64,000 nucleotides of DNA, from NCBI GenBank assembly GCA_945859605.1, contig OX243817.1:34870968-34934967 (forward strand). Direction: 5' to 3'. The notes beneath the pieces were generated by a model. That model was not told the DNA's origin. It ran no database searches and worked only from the letters and a program-made list of their open reading frames with translations. The DNA is from Lumbricus rubellus. Its lineage: Eukaryota; Annelida; Clitellata; Crassiclitellata; Lumbricidae. This document shows positions 34,626 through 52,519 of the stretch, piece after piece; within the stretch, counting starts at the first letter, position 1, and the number at the start of each line of letters is the position of its first letter. The translations under genes were made by a program, and so were the position numbers.

Positions 34626-34801
34626 GGCAGAATGAATCTGTCAGCTATCAATCCAGAGGGCAACGATGGATACGATGCTGTGAGCTCAAGCACTGCTGGT
34701 TTGTCTTGGAAGATGAATAAAAGAAATCGAGGAGTTCCTGTTTTGTTCACCCCAGACATGCATAAATCTACAGAACTTCTAGTAAGGCTTCGAGGAAACT
34801 A
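34626..34801 (+). pseudogene. Tyrosine-recombinase-associated exon
   Basis: After TTATTACAG the frame reads GRMNLSAINPEGN, then KRNRGVPVLFTPDMHKSTEL and LVRLRGN before a stop. The RGVPVLFTPDM...ELLV..R pattern is the segment that precedes the catalytic domain in a family of eukaryotic tyrosine-recombinase (Crypton-like) proteins, from memory of the family. The expected continuation (N..FAR...R.H..HxxY) is not downstream on this strand but lies inverted at 34965-35645. Confidence 0.45.
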
Positions 34802-34964
34802 GAAAATTTCTCTATTTATGACTATTTCTTAGGCCCACGGTACATCTTAGACTTATGTTTGTTGATCTGTGTGTTGACGTAAAATTTTACACTTTTCCAT
34901 GTCCGATCGGCAAGCGCTGGTTCCTTGGCTTTTGCATTTAAGCAATCCAGTTGTCTAGGACACT

Positions 34965-35645
34965 TCAGTTTCTGTATGAAAGTAGACAACTGTCTGGTAA
35001 CTGCTTCTGTTTCTTCCTTAGACCATATCTTGTATTCTCTGCTCCTATTCCCTTTTTCTTGGCATCAAAATTGTAGCCGTCAGCATTTATATCACGATCA
35101 GAGACAATGTCGTGATTTTGACCCTTGTCAAGAACTACATCAGCATCAACATCCTTACCATCTGCACTCTCTTCTCTGTCATGATCATCATCATGATCAT
35201 GACAGAGATCATCAACATGATCATCATCATCATGATGATCATCATCGTCAGAGTGGTTTTCACCCGCAATTTCATAATCTGAATTGATGTCTTCATCAGC
35301 ATCATCAACATTTATCTCATCCAAGGACTTTCCATAGAAAAGCTGCACATCACCTCGTTCCATAAGCAGCAAAACTTTACTGAGTTTAGCCACCATCATA
35401 GTGTCTTCCGGCAACCTATAATACTCCCGATGCACGCGAATGTCATGACCCATGAACTTTGCAAGGAGGTCTAATTCATGTCCGTGGAGATTGAGAAGCT
35501 GTGAAATGGTTGCAACATGCTTGCGAAGACCTACTGAAGTGATCAATTCAGGTTTCTTGGCACCACAGTCTTTGGCCAACTCCTGCAAGATGTCTCTGGC
35601 TCTTAACGTGGTTGCTGAGTCTCCAGAGCGAGCAATAGTGTTGTT
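34965..35645 (-). pseudogene. Tyrosine recombinase C-terminal catalytic region (Crypton-like)
   Basis: Open for 226 codons on the minus strand: IARSGDSATTLRARDILQEL, then VGLRKHVATISQLLNL with an Arg-Lys-His, FMGHDIRVHREYYRLPEDT with H-x-x-R and a Tyr nucleophile candidate, and AKLSKVLLLMERG. A long His/Asp-rich acidic tail follows, encoded by a CATGATCATCATC-type repeat. No ATG opens the frame; in-frame stops lie just upstream near 35645-35650, so the 5' part is missing. It faces the + strand exon at 34626, suggesting an inversion. Could be a Crypton remnant or a domesticated gene. Confidence 0.6.
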
Positions 35646-36235
35646 TTATCATCTATAACCTTTTTGCTTGGCTTTTCTTATTGCTGCTCTAATGTTTCGG
35701 ATCTTGTTGCATTTGCAGTTAGATCCTGATGAAAATTGATTTTTCAACATTGTTGTTTGCTGACTGTCAAAACTTGTGTCTACAGTTTGCATAACTTCTA
35801 TTCAAGTATTGTCATAACACAGTCTAGACGAGCAACATAAATAGAATATAATAGAATATAATAATTGATTCCGTAGCCCAACCTTAACTCTTAATAATTA
35901 ATTCTCTTAGTCATAATAATGAAGGACGAACCATGTACATCATTATAAATTCACAAGACTATAATTGATGATACTATACAATCCTTTGATATGTTTAAAC
36001 AGAATGAATTGATGGATTTTTAAACAGTGCGATAAGTAGGTTGTGCCGGTGCAGTTGACATTTTCAAACTGGTTGAGTTTATGGGCCAGAAATTTTTAAA
36101 CTGTTTGAGTTTATGGGCAATACATTTGTTAATTGTCTAAAACTTGAGTGACTATACAACTGGGTGAATTGATGGACTATACATTTTAAGTGCTTATATT
36201 GAGGACTATAAAACAGCTGTATAGATTAGTGCCTG
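35646..36235. other. Spacer before the satellite
   Basis: Partly composed of degenerate GAATTGATGGA and GGTTGAGTTTATGGGCC repeats between 36000 and 36235; no gene. Confidence 0.4.
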
Positions 36236-37893
36236 CGAGAAGAGTAGTGATCTGCTTATAACCTGAACATGTTTCAAAAAAAGCACTATTCAATGGCAGA
36301 TACAGTTGGCTTGTATCTTGGTTCAGCTATGTTACAGTGGTGACCTGTACATCATATTAGAATTGATATCTATTAGGCCTCTGCTTCTGTGCCAGCATAT
36401 GTTTGGTTTTATGTTTGGCTGTATGTTATGATTCTAAATTTTTTTGCACAGTATCTTAACTTACATTGAAGCTTGGATATCTTTGCATGACTAGTTTTAG
36501 TGCCAGCATATTGCAAGTGTGATTATCTGCTTATAACCTAAACATGTTTCAAAAATAGCACTATTCAATGGCAGATACAGTTGGCTTATATCTTGTTTCA
36601 GTTATGTTACAGTGGTGACCTGTGCATCATATTAGAATTGATATCTATTAGGCCTCTGCTTCTGTGCCAGCTTATGTTTGGTTTTATGTTGTCTGCATAT
36701 TATAATTCTAATTTTTTTGCACAGTATCTTAACTTACATTGAAGCTTGGATATCTTTTGCATGACTAGTTTTAGTGCCAGCATATTGCAAGTGTGATTAT
36801 CTGCTTATAACCTAAACATGTTTTAAAAATAGCACTATTCAATGGCAGATACAGTTGGCTTATATCTTGGTTCAGTTATGTTACAGTGGTGACCTGTGCA
36901 TCATATTAGAATTGATATCTATTAGGCCTCTGCTTGTGTCACAGCTTATGTTTGGTGTATGTTTGGCTGTATGTTATGATTCTAAATTTTTTTGCACAGT
37001 ATCTTAACTTACATTGAAGCTTGGATATCTTTTGCATGACTAGTTTTAGTGCCAGCATATTGCAAGTGTGATTATCTGCTTATAACCTAAACATGTTTCA
37101 AAAATAGCACTATTCAATGGCAGATACAGTTGGCTTATATCTTGTTTCAGTTATGTTACAGTGGTGACCTGTGCATCATATTAGAATTGATATCTATTAG
37201 GCCTCTGCTTCTGTGACAGCTTATGTTTGGTTTTATATTTGGCTGTATGTTATGATTCTAAATTTTTTGCACAGTATCTTAACTTACATTGAAGCTTGGA
37301 TATCTTTGCATGACTAGTTTTAGTGCCAGCATATTGCAAGTGTGATTATCTGCTTATAACCTAAACATGTTTCAAAAATAGCACTATTCAATGGCAGATA
37401 CAGTTGGCTTATATCTTGTTTCAGTTATGTTACAGTGGTGACCTGTGCATCATATTAGAATTGATATCTATTAGGCCTCTGCTTCTGTGCCAGCTTATGT
37501 TTGGTTTTATGTTGTCTGCATATTATAATTCTAAGTTTTTTGCACAGTATCTTAACTTACATTGAAGCTTGGATATCTTTTGCATGACTAGTTTTAGTGC
37601 CAGCATATTGCAAGTGTGATTATCTGCTTATAACCTAAACATGTTTCAAAAATAGCACTATTCAATGGCAGATACAGTTGGCTTATATCTTGGTTCAGTT
37701 ATGTTACAGTGGTGACCTGTGCATCATATTAGAATTGATATCTATTAGGCCTCTGCTTGTGTCACAGCTTATGTTTGGTGTATGTTTGGCTGTATGTTAT
37801 GATTCTAAATTTTTTTGCACAGTATCTTAACTTACATTGAAGCTTGGATATCTTTGCATGACTAGTTTTAGTGCCAGCATATTGCTTCCAAGA
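36236..37893. repeat. Satellite: six tandem copies of a 275 bp unit
   Basis: The landmark TGCTTATAACC occurs at 36252, 36527, 36801, 37077, 37351 and 37625, a period of 273-276 bp. Copies differ by a few substitutions and short indels; the last ends at CAGCATATTGC near 37885. No conserved reading frame. Confidence 0.95.
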
Positions 37894-38303
37894 AGCTCAG
37901 ACTGCCCTAGGTAAACGGCTCTCCTGTCCCACTTTGATGTCCTTTGCATTCATTTAGGTGCTATGATTTTTTTCTGCAATGTCAATTTCAATGTCACTGG
38001 AATAATAAATGAGTTATTGATTGCTAATTTAGTTTCTTGTTGGTCTGTAGATCCCTGAAGAGTGCTTTCTTAAAGTGGCGCTTAAGTGGTGTCAGATTAC
38101 AATTACAAACATCACTCAGAAATCAGAATGTATTGTTCTGTAATATAATGTAATCAGCAATTTCTACAGCGCTGCTCACAGCCGTGGCCATTCAGAAGCG
38201 CTCCCAGTGCAATGAATTTTATTTGATTGCTAATATGAATTTTATTTAAAAATTTCAAGACCATTTGATTTAATGCATGTAATTCCAAAAATTATTTTTA
38301 ATT
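37894..38303. other. Spacer, nothing recognised
   Basis: No supported feature. Confidence 0.4.
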
Positions 38304-38712
38304 GGTTCACACACACTCTTTTGTACTCGGAATGATGCTGTGTGTGTACAAGTCCAAGCTCTCAGACCGCATGCAAAGAATGCACACAGGAAAAACCTGC
38401 AGTATTGGTTCACACACACTATTTTGTACTCGGAATGATGCTGTGTGTGTACAAGTCCAAGCTCTCAGACCGCATGCAAAGAATGCACACAGGAAAAACC
38501 TGCAGTATTGGTTCACACACACTATTTTGTACTCGGAATGATGCTGTGTGTGTACAAGTCCAAGCTCTCAGACCGCATGCAAAGAATGCACACAGGAAAA
38601 ACCTGCAGTATTGGTTCACACACACTCGCCAAAATAGATTTTGCACTCGGAATGATGCAGTGTGTACTTAGGCCAAGCTCTCAGACTGCATGCAAATAGT
38701 GTGCGAACACAG
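38304..38712. repeat. Tandem repeat, four copies of a 102 bp unit
   Basis: TTGGTTCACACACACT recurs at 38304, 38406, 38508 and 38610 (period 102). 102 is a multiple of three, so frames stay open in several phases without being genes. A stand-alone fifth copy is at 39238-39330. Confidence 0.95.
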
Positions 38713-39237
38713 AAAACATACACACAGTCGCTAAATGGAAACAATTCTTCGACCCCAGATAGGCTAATTCTTTTTCCACCGTAATTAAGAATTTTAACAG
38801 ATACAAATCAAAGGCAAAAAATATCTAGCAACACTCAAATTATTCGATAAATCTGCACAAACGGCGAATTGTTTAGCTTGAAGCCAAAGACTGTCTGGCT
38901 CTCGGGTCTTATTGAAGATTGGCCTAAAGTTTTGAAATATCATTGCCAATTTCACTTCGTTCTTGACAATTTAACGTGGATTAAACTTAGGACACGATTC
39001 TTCCAATTTGCAAACCCATCGAAGCTTGCATTTTGTTTTTTTACTTAACAGAATGCAACCCAGAAAAACGACGCTACATAAATGCCGTTCGTTTACTTCA
39101 TGTTATCGTGCTTCGGCTAGCTGTTAAAAAATTCGCATAATTCAGGCAAACTATATTAATGCATAGCTTTTTAAATATTATTTTTCCTACATTTAATTTC
39201 AGAATTAAATTTATCTTCAATTAATATTTCGTTGAGG
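38713..39237. other. Spacer between copies of the 102 bp unit
   Basis: Nothing recognised. Confidence 0.4.
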
Positions 39238-39330
39238 GCTTGGTTAACACACACATTTTTGCACTCGGAATGGTGCTGTGTGTGTACAAGTTCAAGCTCT
39301 CAGACCGCATGCAAAGAATTCACACGCAGA
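39238..39330. repeat. Detached copy of the 102 bp unit
   Basis: TTGGTTAACACACACA, GCACTCGGAATGGTGCTG, CAAGCTCTCAGACCGCATGC match the tandem units at 38304. Confidence 0.85.
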
Positions 39331-39676
39331 CTCTACATTGCAATGGTAAATTTGCTGCTATGTCAATTTACGTCTCTTTCGAGAACTAAAAACACACACT
39401 CACACACCGTTACCAAGCGTGCTCCTTATTTCCTCGCCCGCCTCTTAATACAGAATCCGAGAGCGTCCTCGGATTCACGCTCTCGCTTATGATGCAACGT
39501 ATGTCATTGGTTATAATTAAAAAAGCAAGAAGTGTATGCTTTCAAATCGGCGATTGTGATTGGCTACTCATCACTACGAACATTTTGATACATAGATCGA
39601 CCTTCTAGCCCTACGGGATCCACGCGATCTCAGACTGCATGGGCACTATCAGGGCCTCGGATGTACATACGAGGCA

Positions 39677-39715
<39 letters not shown>

Positions 39716-40065
39716 ATGAATGGTGCCAAAACATACCTTATCGATATGCACCTAAGATTACAATCTGTCTATCCCATTCCACAAGTCAGTCTAGCGTAAA
39801 CTGATTAATTAATACACTAGCTGCCAGTTTCTTCTAAATATAATAAACCACCGTTACGATGGGCTAATAGATGATGAAGAAAATAAGTTATTTCACCCAA
39901 AAATCCTGTTTATTAAGTAGTTTAGGATCCATAAAAACATGATATCTGAGAGGAAGAGAAAAGAATCTTAGCCAAATATCATCTTAACTATCTGATCTTG
40001 ACGCCTTTACTTATGAACACAAAACGTTAGAGAAACCGACGATGCATCCCTCGGGGGTTGTAAAC
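39331..40065. other. Spacer with TG microsatellite
   Basis: A TG run lies at 39679-39711; CCGAGAGCG strings near 39460 echo 31.8-32.1 kb. No gene. Confidence 0.5.
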
Positions 40066-45643
<5,578 letters not shown>

Positions 45644-47686
45644 TCAAAGTTTTGAAAAAGTATGTGCATAATGAGTGTAGTCGACGCGGAGAGCGGCAGC
45701 TAACATGGCAATGGACAGCCTTCTAAGAACAACATATATCTCCTTATGAGCATCGTAAAACATCCTCGTGTCATCTAAACAATTGCCATTGCTCAGGTGC
45801 AACTTATTTCTACACCGAATTCGAATATACTCAAGAAATTCACCAGCACAAACCTGAATAACGAGATCACGATCAAATAACACTGGGTCCAACGCAGCCA
45901 TTTCGTTCTGCCTAACGACAGTCATGTAGAGAGTCAGAAAACCGAACAGAACTTGAATGCCTGAATCGAATATGTCTATATATTGACGATTTATGAACAT
46001 GCAAAGTATTTCATTTGAAAAGTTAACTTCAAACGTATTCAGACTAAAAACATTTCTTAATGACTTCAGAGATGACAGTCCCTCCTCGCATATCTCTAAT
46101 GCCTTTCGATAATCTCGTAGACCAGTAAAACAAAAATTGGCATGATATGCGGCGCTGATAAAGTAGGACGCATTGTAGTGATTGTCATCAGCTGTTGATA
46201 GTATGGATTGACACAGAGTTTCCAGGACTTCATTTGTCAAGTTGCTTTCTTCTGTTCGAGAAGAGCGACGTTCACGCTGCCTCTGCTCATCAGGTGTTTC
46301 ATGCAACAACCTGTTAATGGCCATCGAGAAGGAGTCAAGCAGCGAAATATAAGCATCTAAGTAACTGTTTGCACCTTTCCTTTTGCAACATATCTGAAAG
46401 TAACTCATAGCATCGGTTTCGTAGGTTTTTATTCTTTCGCTGATATTTTCTTCACCTGACGATAGTTCAGACATCATAGCACGATGCAATTGTACTGCTC
46501 TGAATAAGTGTTCAACTTCATTACGGAATAATGCACTTGATGACAAATCATTCACAGCAAATCTTCCACGCTGCTCATCCAATACATTCATAAAATATCT
46601 TCTATATAATGCTAGTTGACATAGAAGTATCGCCTTATCGCTGAGCTGAAGGTGAAGCATCTTGCCACGATATACCTTTGGTTCTCTGGCAATAACATCG
46701 TGAATGGCTTGGCGAGCGTCGCGGAATAGCTTGACCTCGTTACATACATCAAGATCACTTTTCAATATATCAAACATGTTGTTACCTCGTATGAAATAAT
46801 GTGGGCATTTTTTTTCTGTTATCCATTGAATCATCTGCGACAGTAACTCTTCAATGGCTGCCTCAATTCGATCTTCATTCCAAAAATCAGAAGGTTTTTC
46901 TTCACAAGCCCACAACGTCAAAGTTTTGAAGAAGTATGTGCACAGAAATGTCTTATTCTCACCTCCACATTTTGCAACGACATCAGATTTAAGAAGTCGA
47001 AGTATGTGGTAAACATACTTCTGCATTTCATTCCAAGTATTGACCAATATCACCTCCGCCTTAGAAAACGAGAACCTCCAACACGTGTAATCGTTAGGAT
47101 TGCTTTGGTGTGACTTTGGAACAAGATGACATCCACCTGCGACAATTTGTTCAATCATATCTCTGGTTGGCCAACCACGACATCGTTTACGAGTTCTCCA
47201 CTCATCGGCTTCTGTTGGCCAGTGAGGACATAAAACGGATGTAACAACATCAGCCTTAAATTCTTCGAATGCTTTTAAATTCGGTGCACGCTGCTGTGCA
47301 ATGTTGAATATTGTGCTGACTTCAGACCCCGTCAACAGACGCTTTTTGATTGCTGGACGTGGCGGACCGTGAAGAGATTTGCCACTCGATTTAGAGTAGT
47401 CGATCTTGACCCCACTGCGACGCAGTAGGCGAGCAAATCCCAAATGACAGTTTTCAGTTTCAAATGTTATTATTTTTCCATGAAAAGATTTTGAAGTCAT
47501 CGCGGTTTCTGTTGTAGCAATGACGTTGCGATCGAAGAACATGTGATCAAGATCGGATAAATTCAACATCGCGTATTCCAGTGGCTGTTCATAGAAGCTG
47601 CCGCACATTAGAAGGGCCGGATGGTAATTGAGAGGAAGAATACGCTTGCGAAAAAAGTAAAAATGCTCACAATGTTCCAAATCCAT
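45644..47686 (-). CDS. Mab-21/cGAS-like protein with helical C-terminal extension (cGLR candidate)
   Basis: 680 residues from the ATG at 47686 (MDLEHCEHF), which aligns with the siblings' MDxxx starts. The frame is open 29 codons further upstream but with only a TTG. GSFYEQ 29-34, Asp45/Asp47 in SDLDHM, Asp146 in KADVV before CPHWP, GGCHLVPKSH, WRFSFSKAEV and FKTLTLWACEE. A two-residue insertion (HGPPRPAIK) is unique. The last residues (HYAHTFSKL) are encoded by a translocated gene fragment, so the native C-terminus was replaced. TPR-like segment SAAYHANFCFTGLRDYRKAL. Closest to the genes at 2592 and 13981. Its 3' side abuts the 5.3 kb minisatellite. Confidence 0.88.
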   Translation of the reverse strand: MDLEHCEHFYFFRKRILPLNYHPALLMCGSFYEQPLEYAMLNLSDLDHMFFDRNVIATTETAMTSKSFHGKIITFETENCHLGFARLLRRSGVKIDYSKSSGKSLHGPPRPAIKKRLLTGSEVSTIFNIAQQRAPNLKAFEEFKADVVTSVLCPHWPTEADEWRTRKRCRGWPTRDMIEQIVAGGCHLVPKSHQSNPNDYTCWRFSFSKAEVILVNTWNEMQKYVYHILRLLKSDVVAKCGGENKTFLCTYFFKTLTLWACEEKPSDFWNEDRIEAAIEELLSQMIQWITEKKCPHYFIRGNNMFDILKSDLDVCNEVKLFRDARQAIHDVIAREPKVYRGKMLHLQLSDKAILLCQLALYRRYFMNVLDEQRGRFAVNDLSSSALFRNEVEHLFRAVQLHRAMMSELSSGEENISERIKTYETDAMSYFQICCKRKGANSYLDAYISLLDSFSMAINRLLHETPDEQRQRERRSSRTEESNLTNEVLETLCQSILSTADDNHYNASYFISAAYHANFCFTGLRDYRKALEICEEGLSSLKSLRNVFSLNTFEVNFSNEILCMFINRQYIDIFDSGIQVLFGFLTLYMTVVRQNEMAALDPVLFDRDLVIQVCAGEFLEYIRIRCRNKLHLSNGNCLDDTRMFYDAHKEIYVVLRRLSIAMLAAALRVDYTHYAHTFSKL

Positions 47687-48070
47687 TTTGGACCTTTGAG
47701 TCTGTTTGACTATATTAGACGTACATTTTAGATCAACATTAGATCGGCCTTTGTCAACATGCGGTGTATGCAAAATTAATAGTTCTACTTTTGGCTAAAG
47801 CGTGTTTCGTAACTTCTAAAAATTCGTCATTAGGTCTATGTTTATTTAATTATTTTTGTTAAATTATTGTGTGATAATTTCAACTTCGCAACAACTTCCT
47901 TGCACTAGGTCTCCAGAAACAAGCACAGGATCTTCATATTCAGTTTCACAATCTTCATTGATCACTGTAGACTACCGATAACAACGTCAGCCTTAGATTT
48001 TCGCAGGTCACATGCATTGACGTGAATGACATAAACCTGAAATAAACAATGCGATTGATTTTTTTTATCT
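47687..48070 (-). promoter_or_regulatory. Conserved 5' flank of the minus-strand subgroup
   Basis: Shares GGAAACAAGCACAGGATCTT, TTCATTGATCACTGT and ATGCATTGACGTGAATGA with 4671-4990 and 16057-16350. The TTCAG/TTTCATAGGCC acceptor-like site of the siblings is not preserved. Confidence 0.5.
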
Positions 48071-48213
48071 GACTATAGTATATAGGATAGGTGTAGTAAA
48101 CTATAGAGGAAACAATGCTGGTGATGCAATTTTGAGTAATAGAACATTTCAGGCTTTCACGTTAACGTAGGAGTTGATTTTGTTTTAGAAAATTGTATAG
48201 CCTAAATAAAATG

Positions 48214-48513
48214 GAACACCACCGGGGTCTATTATTTCTCCATTCTTGTTTCTACTAATGATTAATAATTTGGACTAGATAATGGAGAATTATCCCTGTT
48301 TGTCGATGATAGTGCTATTGTTTATGCCAGTCAAAGCTTAATCTTAATTCAGGACAAAATTCAGAAAGCAATAGATAAAATAAGCGACTGGTATTATAAG
48401 AATGGCTTCAAAATTTCCACAACTAAAACCTTTGGAGTCTTATCTACTAAAAAGAAGAAAATTTATTGTAGTCAACCCATGTTTTTCAGCAATGAATTTA
48501 TTAATGTTTTTTA
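48214..48513 (+). pseudogene. Non-LTR reverse transcriptase palm remnant
   Basis: GTPPGSIISPFLFLLMINNL is the G.PQGS.iSP motif. After a stop and a frame change comes LFVDDSAIVYA, an FVDD form of the catalytic YADD motif, then IQKAIDKISDWYYKNGFKIS. Clearly LINE-type, short and broken. Confidence 0.75.
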
Positions 48514-49549
48514 AAATGACAGCTTAAAATGCTACTTATTACAGTGTGCAAATTAAACTTTTTGCAATCAATTTGGGGACACATTTATTGAAGTTCTAGA
48601 CCCCGTCTCTGAGCACTGAAATTACGGGTAATTTTGTGTTAGACGATGGTTTTAAAAGCTATGTAGACTGCGTGTTAAATCCCAAAAATTGGACGCAATT
48701 GAGATGCAACACTCTGAAATCATAAACTAAATGCATGACTTTCAGCAATAACAAAATGAGCAATTTTATTCATATGACAAGTTGACAACCTAAAATCCTA
48801 CCATTGTAGCATGGAAATTCAATCAATTTTAAACAATGGGGAGGGGACATTTAATTGAAGTCATTAGTCATGTTTTTAGAAGAAAATTATGAGAAATTTC
48901 GTTTAAATGACAACCTAAAATGCTACCAATAAAGTGCGGCTTAAAAAATTGAAGTAGGGGAGGGGCGCATTCCTTCTGCACCTCTCCTCTTCGCGCCTCG
49001 GCGATCGTGATTCGGCCGCTCGTTCGTCCTCCCCATCATCCTATGGTGGATTCTTTTGAAAAAAATGTTTGGGCTTATCTGAGATAAATTGTACAAACTA
49101 TTTAGAATTACATGAAATATATCCCATAATAATAAAAAATATAAGATTCATAAATGGCAATGCGAATATGACAGTGAGTCTAAAGGAAAATTCTAATCAT
49201 CGATCCAACCTCTTGTTTCCACGGATATAGGCATACCATAAGGTATAATATGGTAAAATCAAGAAAACTAGAGGTTCAAATTACTAGACTGAGGATGGGC
49301 CGTGATCTTTCTAATGCATGGTTAAAATTTATAGGCAAAAGTGAAACAGATCTCTCTGTTCAGAATGACGAGTAACCTAACTGTGACCATTGATAAAGAC
49401 TAGTCTATCATATATTAGTCAGGTCAATCTACAACATGACCCCAACAAATTGCAAGAAAGCGTTATGTGACAATGTTCTACACCAGAACATTAGGTCTGG
49501 TGATGAACATATTAAAAGTTACAAGAAATCGGACCACGACAAGTGGTCC
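48514..49549. other. Spacer with a weak internal repeat
   Basis: Three diverged segments share ATGACAACCTAAAATGCTACC (48518, 48775, 48914) at spacings of 140-260 bp. No gene. Confidence 0.4.
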
Positions 49550-50060
49550 AATTTTGGCAGGAAAAAAAGATGGCCGCCAATTGGACCAAGCATGGAATCT
49601 GGAAATGATACTGTTAGAAGCAAATCATGTAATAATTTGCTAACATGCTTTTCTAGACTAATTTGACTCTTCTGAGGACGAAAATCGTGGTTAGCAAACT
49701 TGATTTTTAGCGGTTGCATGGGAAAAACAAGATGGCGGCCAATATGGTGGTCTATTGCTTAAAAGGCTGTAAGTCGGGTATTGTATGTGATATGAACACG
49801 ATTTTGTAATTTCAATTAAAATGTAAGGGTTCTAGGCATGCAATGGAATCAAAAACACATATGTAGCACTGGAAGAAAACAAAATGGCGAAAACATGGCG
49901 GCCAGAATGTTGAAATTGCTATAAGTGAAGTGATGTATGCAACGGAAACATGAATTCGGACTCCAACTTAGCATTTTTGAAGTAACGAAAAGCAATGGAA
50001 TCAACTTTGCAAATATGACACTGCAAGAAAACTAAAATGGCAGCGATCGGAAGCGTTTCC
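49550..50060. repeat. Degenerate repeats with YY1-like AAGATGGCGGCC motifs
   Basis: ATGGCCGCC or ATGGCGGCC-type strings at 49567 (inverted), 49729, 49881, 49894 and 50034, spaced about 150-160 bp, each preceded by GAAAAAC/GAAAAC. They resemble the YY1 consensus AANATGGCGGC. Unit bodies are strongly diverged. Confidence 0.5.
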
Positions 50061-52519
50061 GAGAAGTCTGTCAACGGAACTTTTCGGTTTATGAAAAGCG
50101 GAAGTGTCTCGGAAATGGATGGATCTTTAAAACGAGGAGGCGGAGGAGAAGCGGAACAGGGTAGAAGGCGAATGGAATCCATCCTCCGCAATCCCATCCT
50201 CCGCCAACCCAAGTTTTTTCGTAGATTGACCCGACTAATATAAATATTATTTTAATTTAATCTCTAACAGAAAGATGAAGATAATATTATCAAAGCATTG
50301 TCGATAAATTCGTGGCTTTGAAGAAACGAAGGATGATTTGAATCTTTCTGTTTAGTTTTTAAAAGATATTAGAAAAAGGCCTTGAAAATTAGTTGCGGTC
50401 CTGGACCTCCAAATCAGGGAGAAAAAAATTGAACAGAGTTTTAAGGAATCATGCATTTGAATTTATTTTTACACTAGTCTTGCTAAACTTAACTTTAATA
50501 GGCTACAGAGAAAATTAGGAAGATTCGTAATTGTGTACTTACGAAAAAGGGGTGAAAATTTCGAAAATTGATTTATCGCGTCAATATCTCGAATACTGAA
50601 ACATTACTGTTATGGAAGGTTCACAAGATGTCGCTGCATGCAATGAGACAACTAAAACACGAATTTATCTGTGTATCCGATTTAAAGGGGGTGGGCAACT
50701 TACTCGCCCTGGGCATCTTGTAGCACTCTCCCCTACTTCGCAAAAATGTTTTTGTTATTTTGGTGCAATAAAAGTGATGGTTATGGTTATGGTTATATTT
50801 TAGCATAGCTATTATATAACAACTTGACAGTCCATCCGCCAATCACGAGAAACGTGTGACCAATCACAAGAGCTTTAGCTGCATGACATCATCTTGTATG
50901 CCATCAAAGAACAATCACATAGTAGCCTGCATGTATACTTCGCGCATAGGACAGCAGTTGAATCATCGTTATTTCCCAGCCAGCCAACTCGCATAGAAAA
51001 ACGGCACGCTGGCTCAGCACGTCGAGTTGAATCATTGCTATTTCCCTCAATATTATTCCCTTCAGCGGTTTTCGCTGCAGCACACAGGCATATTTACCCA
51101 ATAACCGGATCCGCAAGACTGACATTATATGACACGGCGGGTTTAACTCAAGCGTGTATTTACCCCCCCCCCCCCCCCATTCAACAGGCGGCATCTATGC
51201 GTTATGGATCCGAGCAATGGCATTTGCAAGCATGGTCATATTAACATGTGACCATCTTGCTTCTTTTCATAGCAAAATAATTCCTTTGCTAAGCGAACGA
51301 AACAGCAGAAACTTACCTCTTTCATTCCAATATCCATATTAATGAAAAAACTCACGGATAACTCACAACTGTAAACCAGCAGACGTAAACTTGTTCAATC
51401 TACTGTAACATATCAGTGTCTTGAGTGTCTTCTCCCAATGATACACGCGTAAAACAATTCCTAATGGCAGAGGGCTCAAACCAAGTGGTAGAAATTCAAA
51501 CCAGGCCAGACATACGCTCTCAAGTGCTGAAATTTTGCAACAACGCAGGCGACCCTATAATATTGGTTAAATAGCCTACCAAACGAACAGTACACAGTTA
51601 TGAACGGTTATGCGTAAGTGACACCTACAGGTAGAATAATATTCACAAAGATGCTTACACAGACATGAACCAACGTGTCATAGCTCCAGGCAAAACTCAC
51701 CCATGGATGTGACGCTCTCAAAGGGCTGTGTATTCGCTCATGCGAAGATCATCGAAGTACGAACATCAAAGTTGCTTACAGCAATACAACTGTATGCTAT
51801 AATTATGCAGGCTATAATTATGATATACTGGACAGGTGTGACGCTCAGGGTTCCGCGAGCAAATGCGTACATTGAAAAGGTTCTGCGACTATAAAAAGAT
51901 TGAAAACCACTGGGTACAGCTATAATGGAGCGGCATGAATAATATGGTCTGCATGGGCTCATTGGGCTGGCACATAAAGCTTGCACTGTTTAGAATGTAC
52001 TTCATACGGTGTAATGATTTTGACTGCTCACAGCTTTTTATTTGTCACGGGCCTCTTTCGCAAACACTCAGACTCTTTATATCCTATACGCAGCCACATT
52101 CATAGGCTGAACAATTTCTGCGGCAAATAATTACACATATCCTGCGGAATAAGGAAGGTAATTATGCCCATTAAGAGGTATAAATAGCCTAAAAACCGCA
52201 TATAATATTTATTTCTATGGTGAATGCGTCAAGGGATAAATGGTCTACCCTTTAATCCTTTATCGAGGGCTATAATAAAATTGTAATAGTGTTGATCTCG
52301 AGCAGCGGTCTACATGGCACAAGTCGTTCGCTTTACATAGAGACTATAGGCCTACCTCTATACATTGAGACGATGACTGCCAGCATTTTAATATCAGATC
52401 GCTGCTGCATTTGCAACCAACATCAAAGCGTTATTTGCCTTATACAGTCTGTACAGTAACGAAATATTCATAATATGCCTAGAGAAATTCTGTAAAAGAA
52501 AATATCCTTTTGCATTTAC
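50061..52519. other. Long spacer, no gene recognised
   Basis: Contains a short TTATGG run (50777-50798), a poly-C run (51162-51178) and a local duplication near 50955-51050 (GTTGAATCATTGCTATTTCCC). Short frames here lack domains. Confidence 0.4.

Noticed and set aside
38302..38699. Frames of 70-109 codons with internal protein repeats
   Set aside because: The 102 bp tandem unit is a multiple of three, so frames persist by chance; no domain, and both strands are equally open.
36236..38712. CRISPR-like regular spacing
   Set aside because: Whole units of 275 and 102 bp are repeated with no unique spacers, and the context is animal DNA.
45644..47773. Longer 709-codon version of the gene starting at 47773
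   Set aside because: That start is TTG; the ATG at 47686 aligns with the siblings.
50612..51244. Short frames on both strands
   Set aside because: No domain, overlapping on opposite strands, rich in simple repeats and poly-C.
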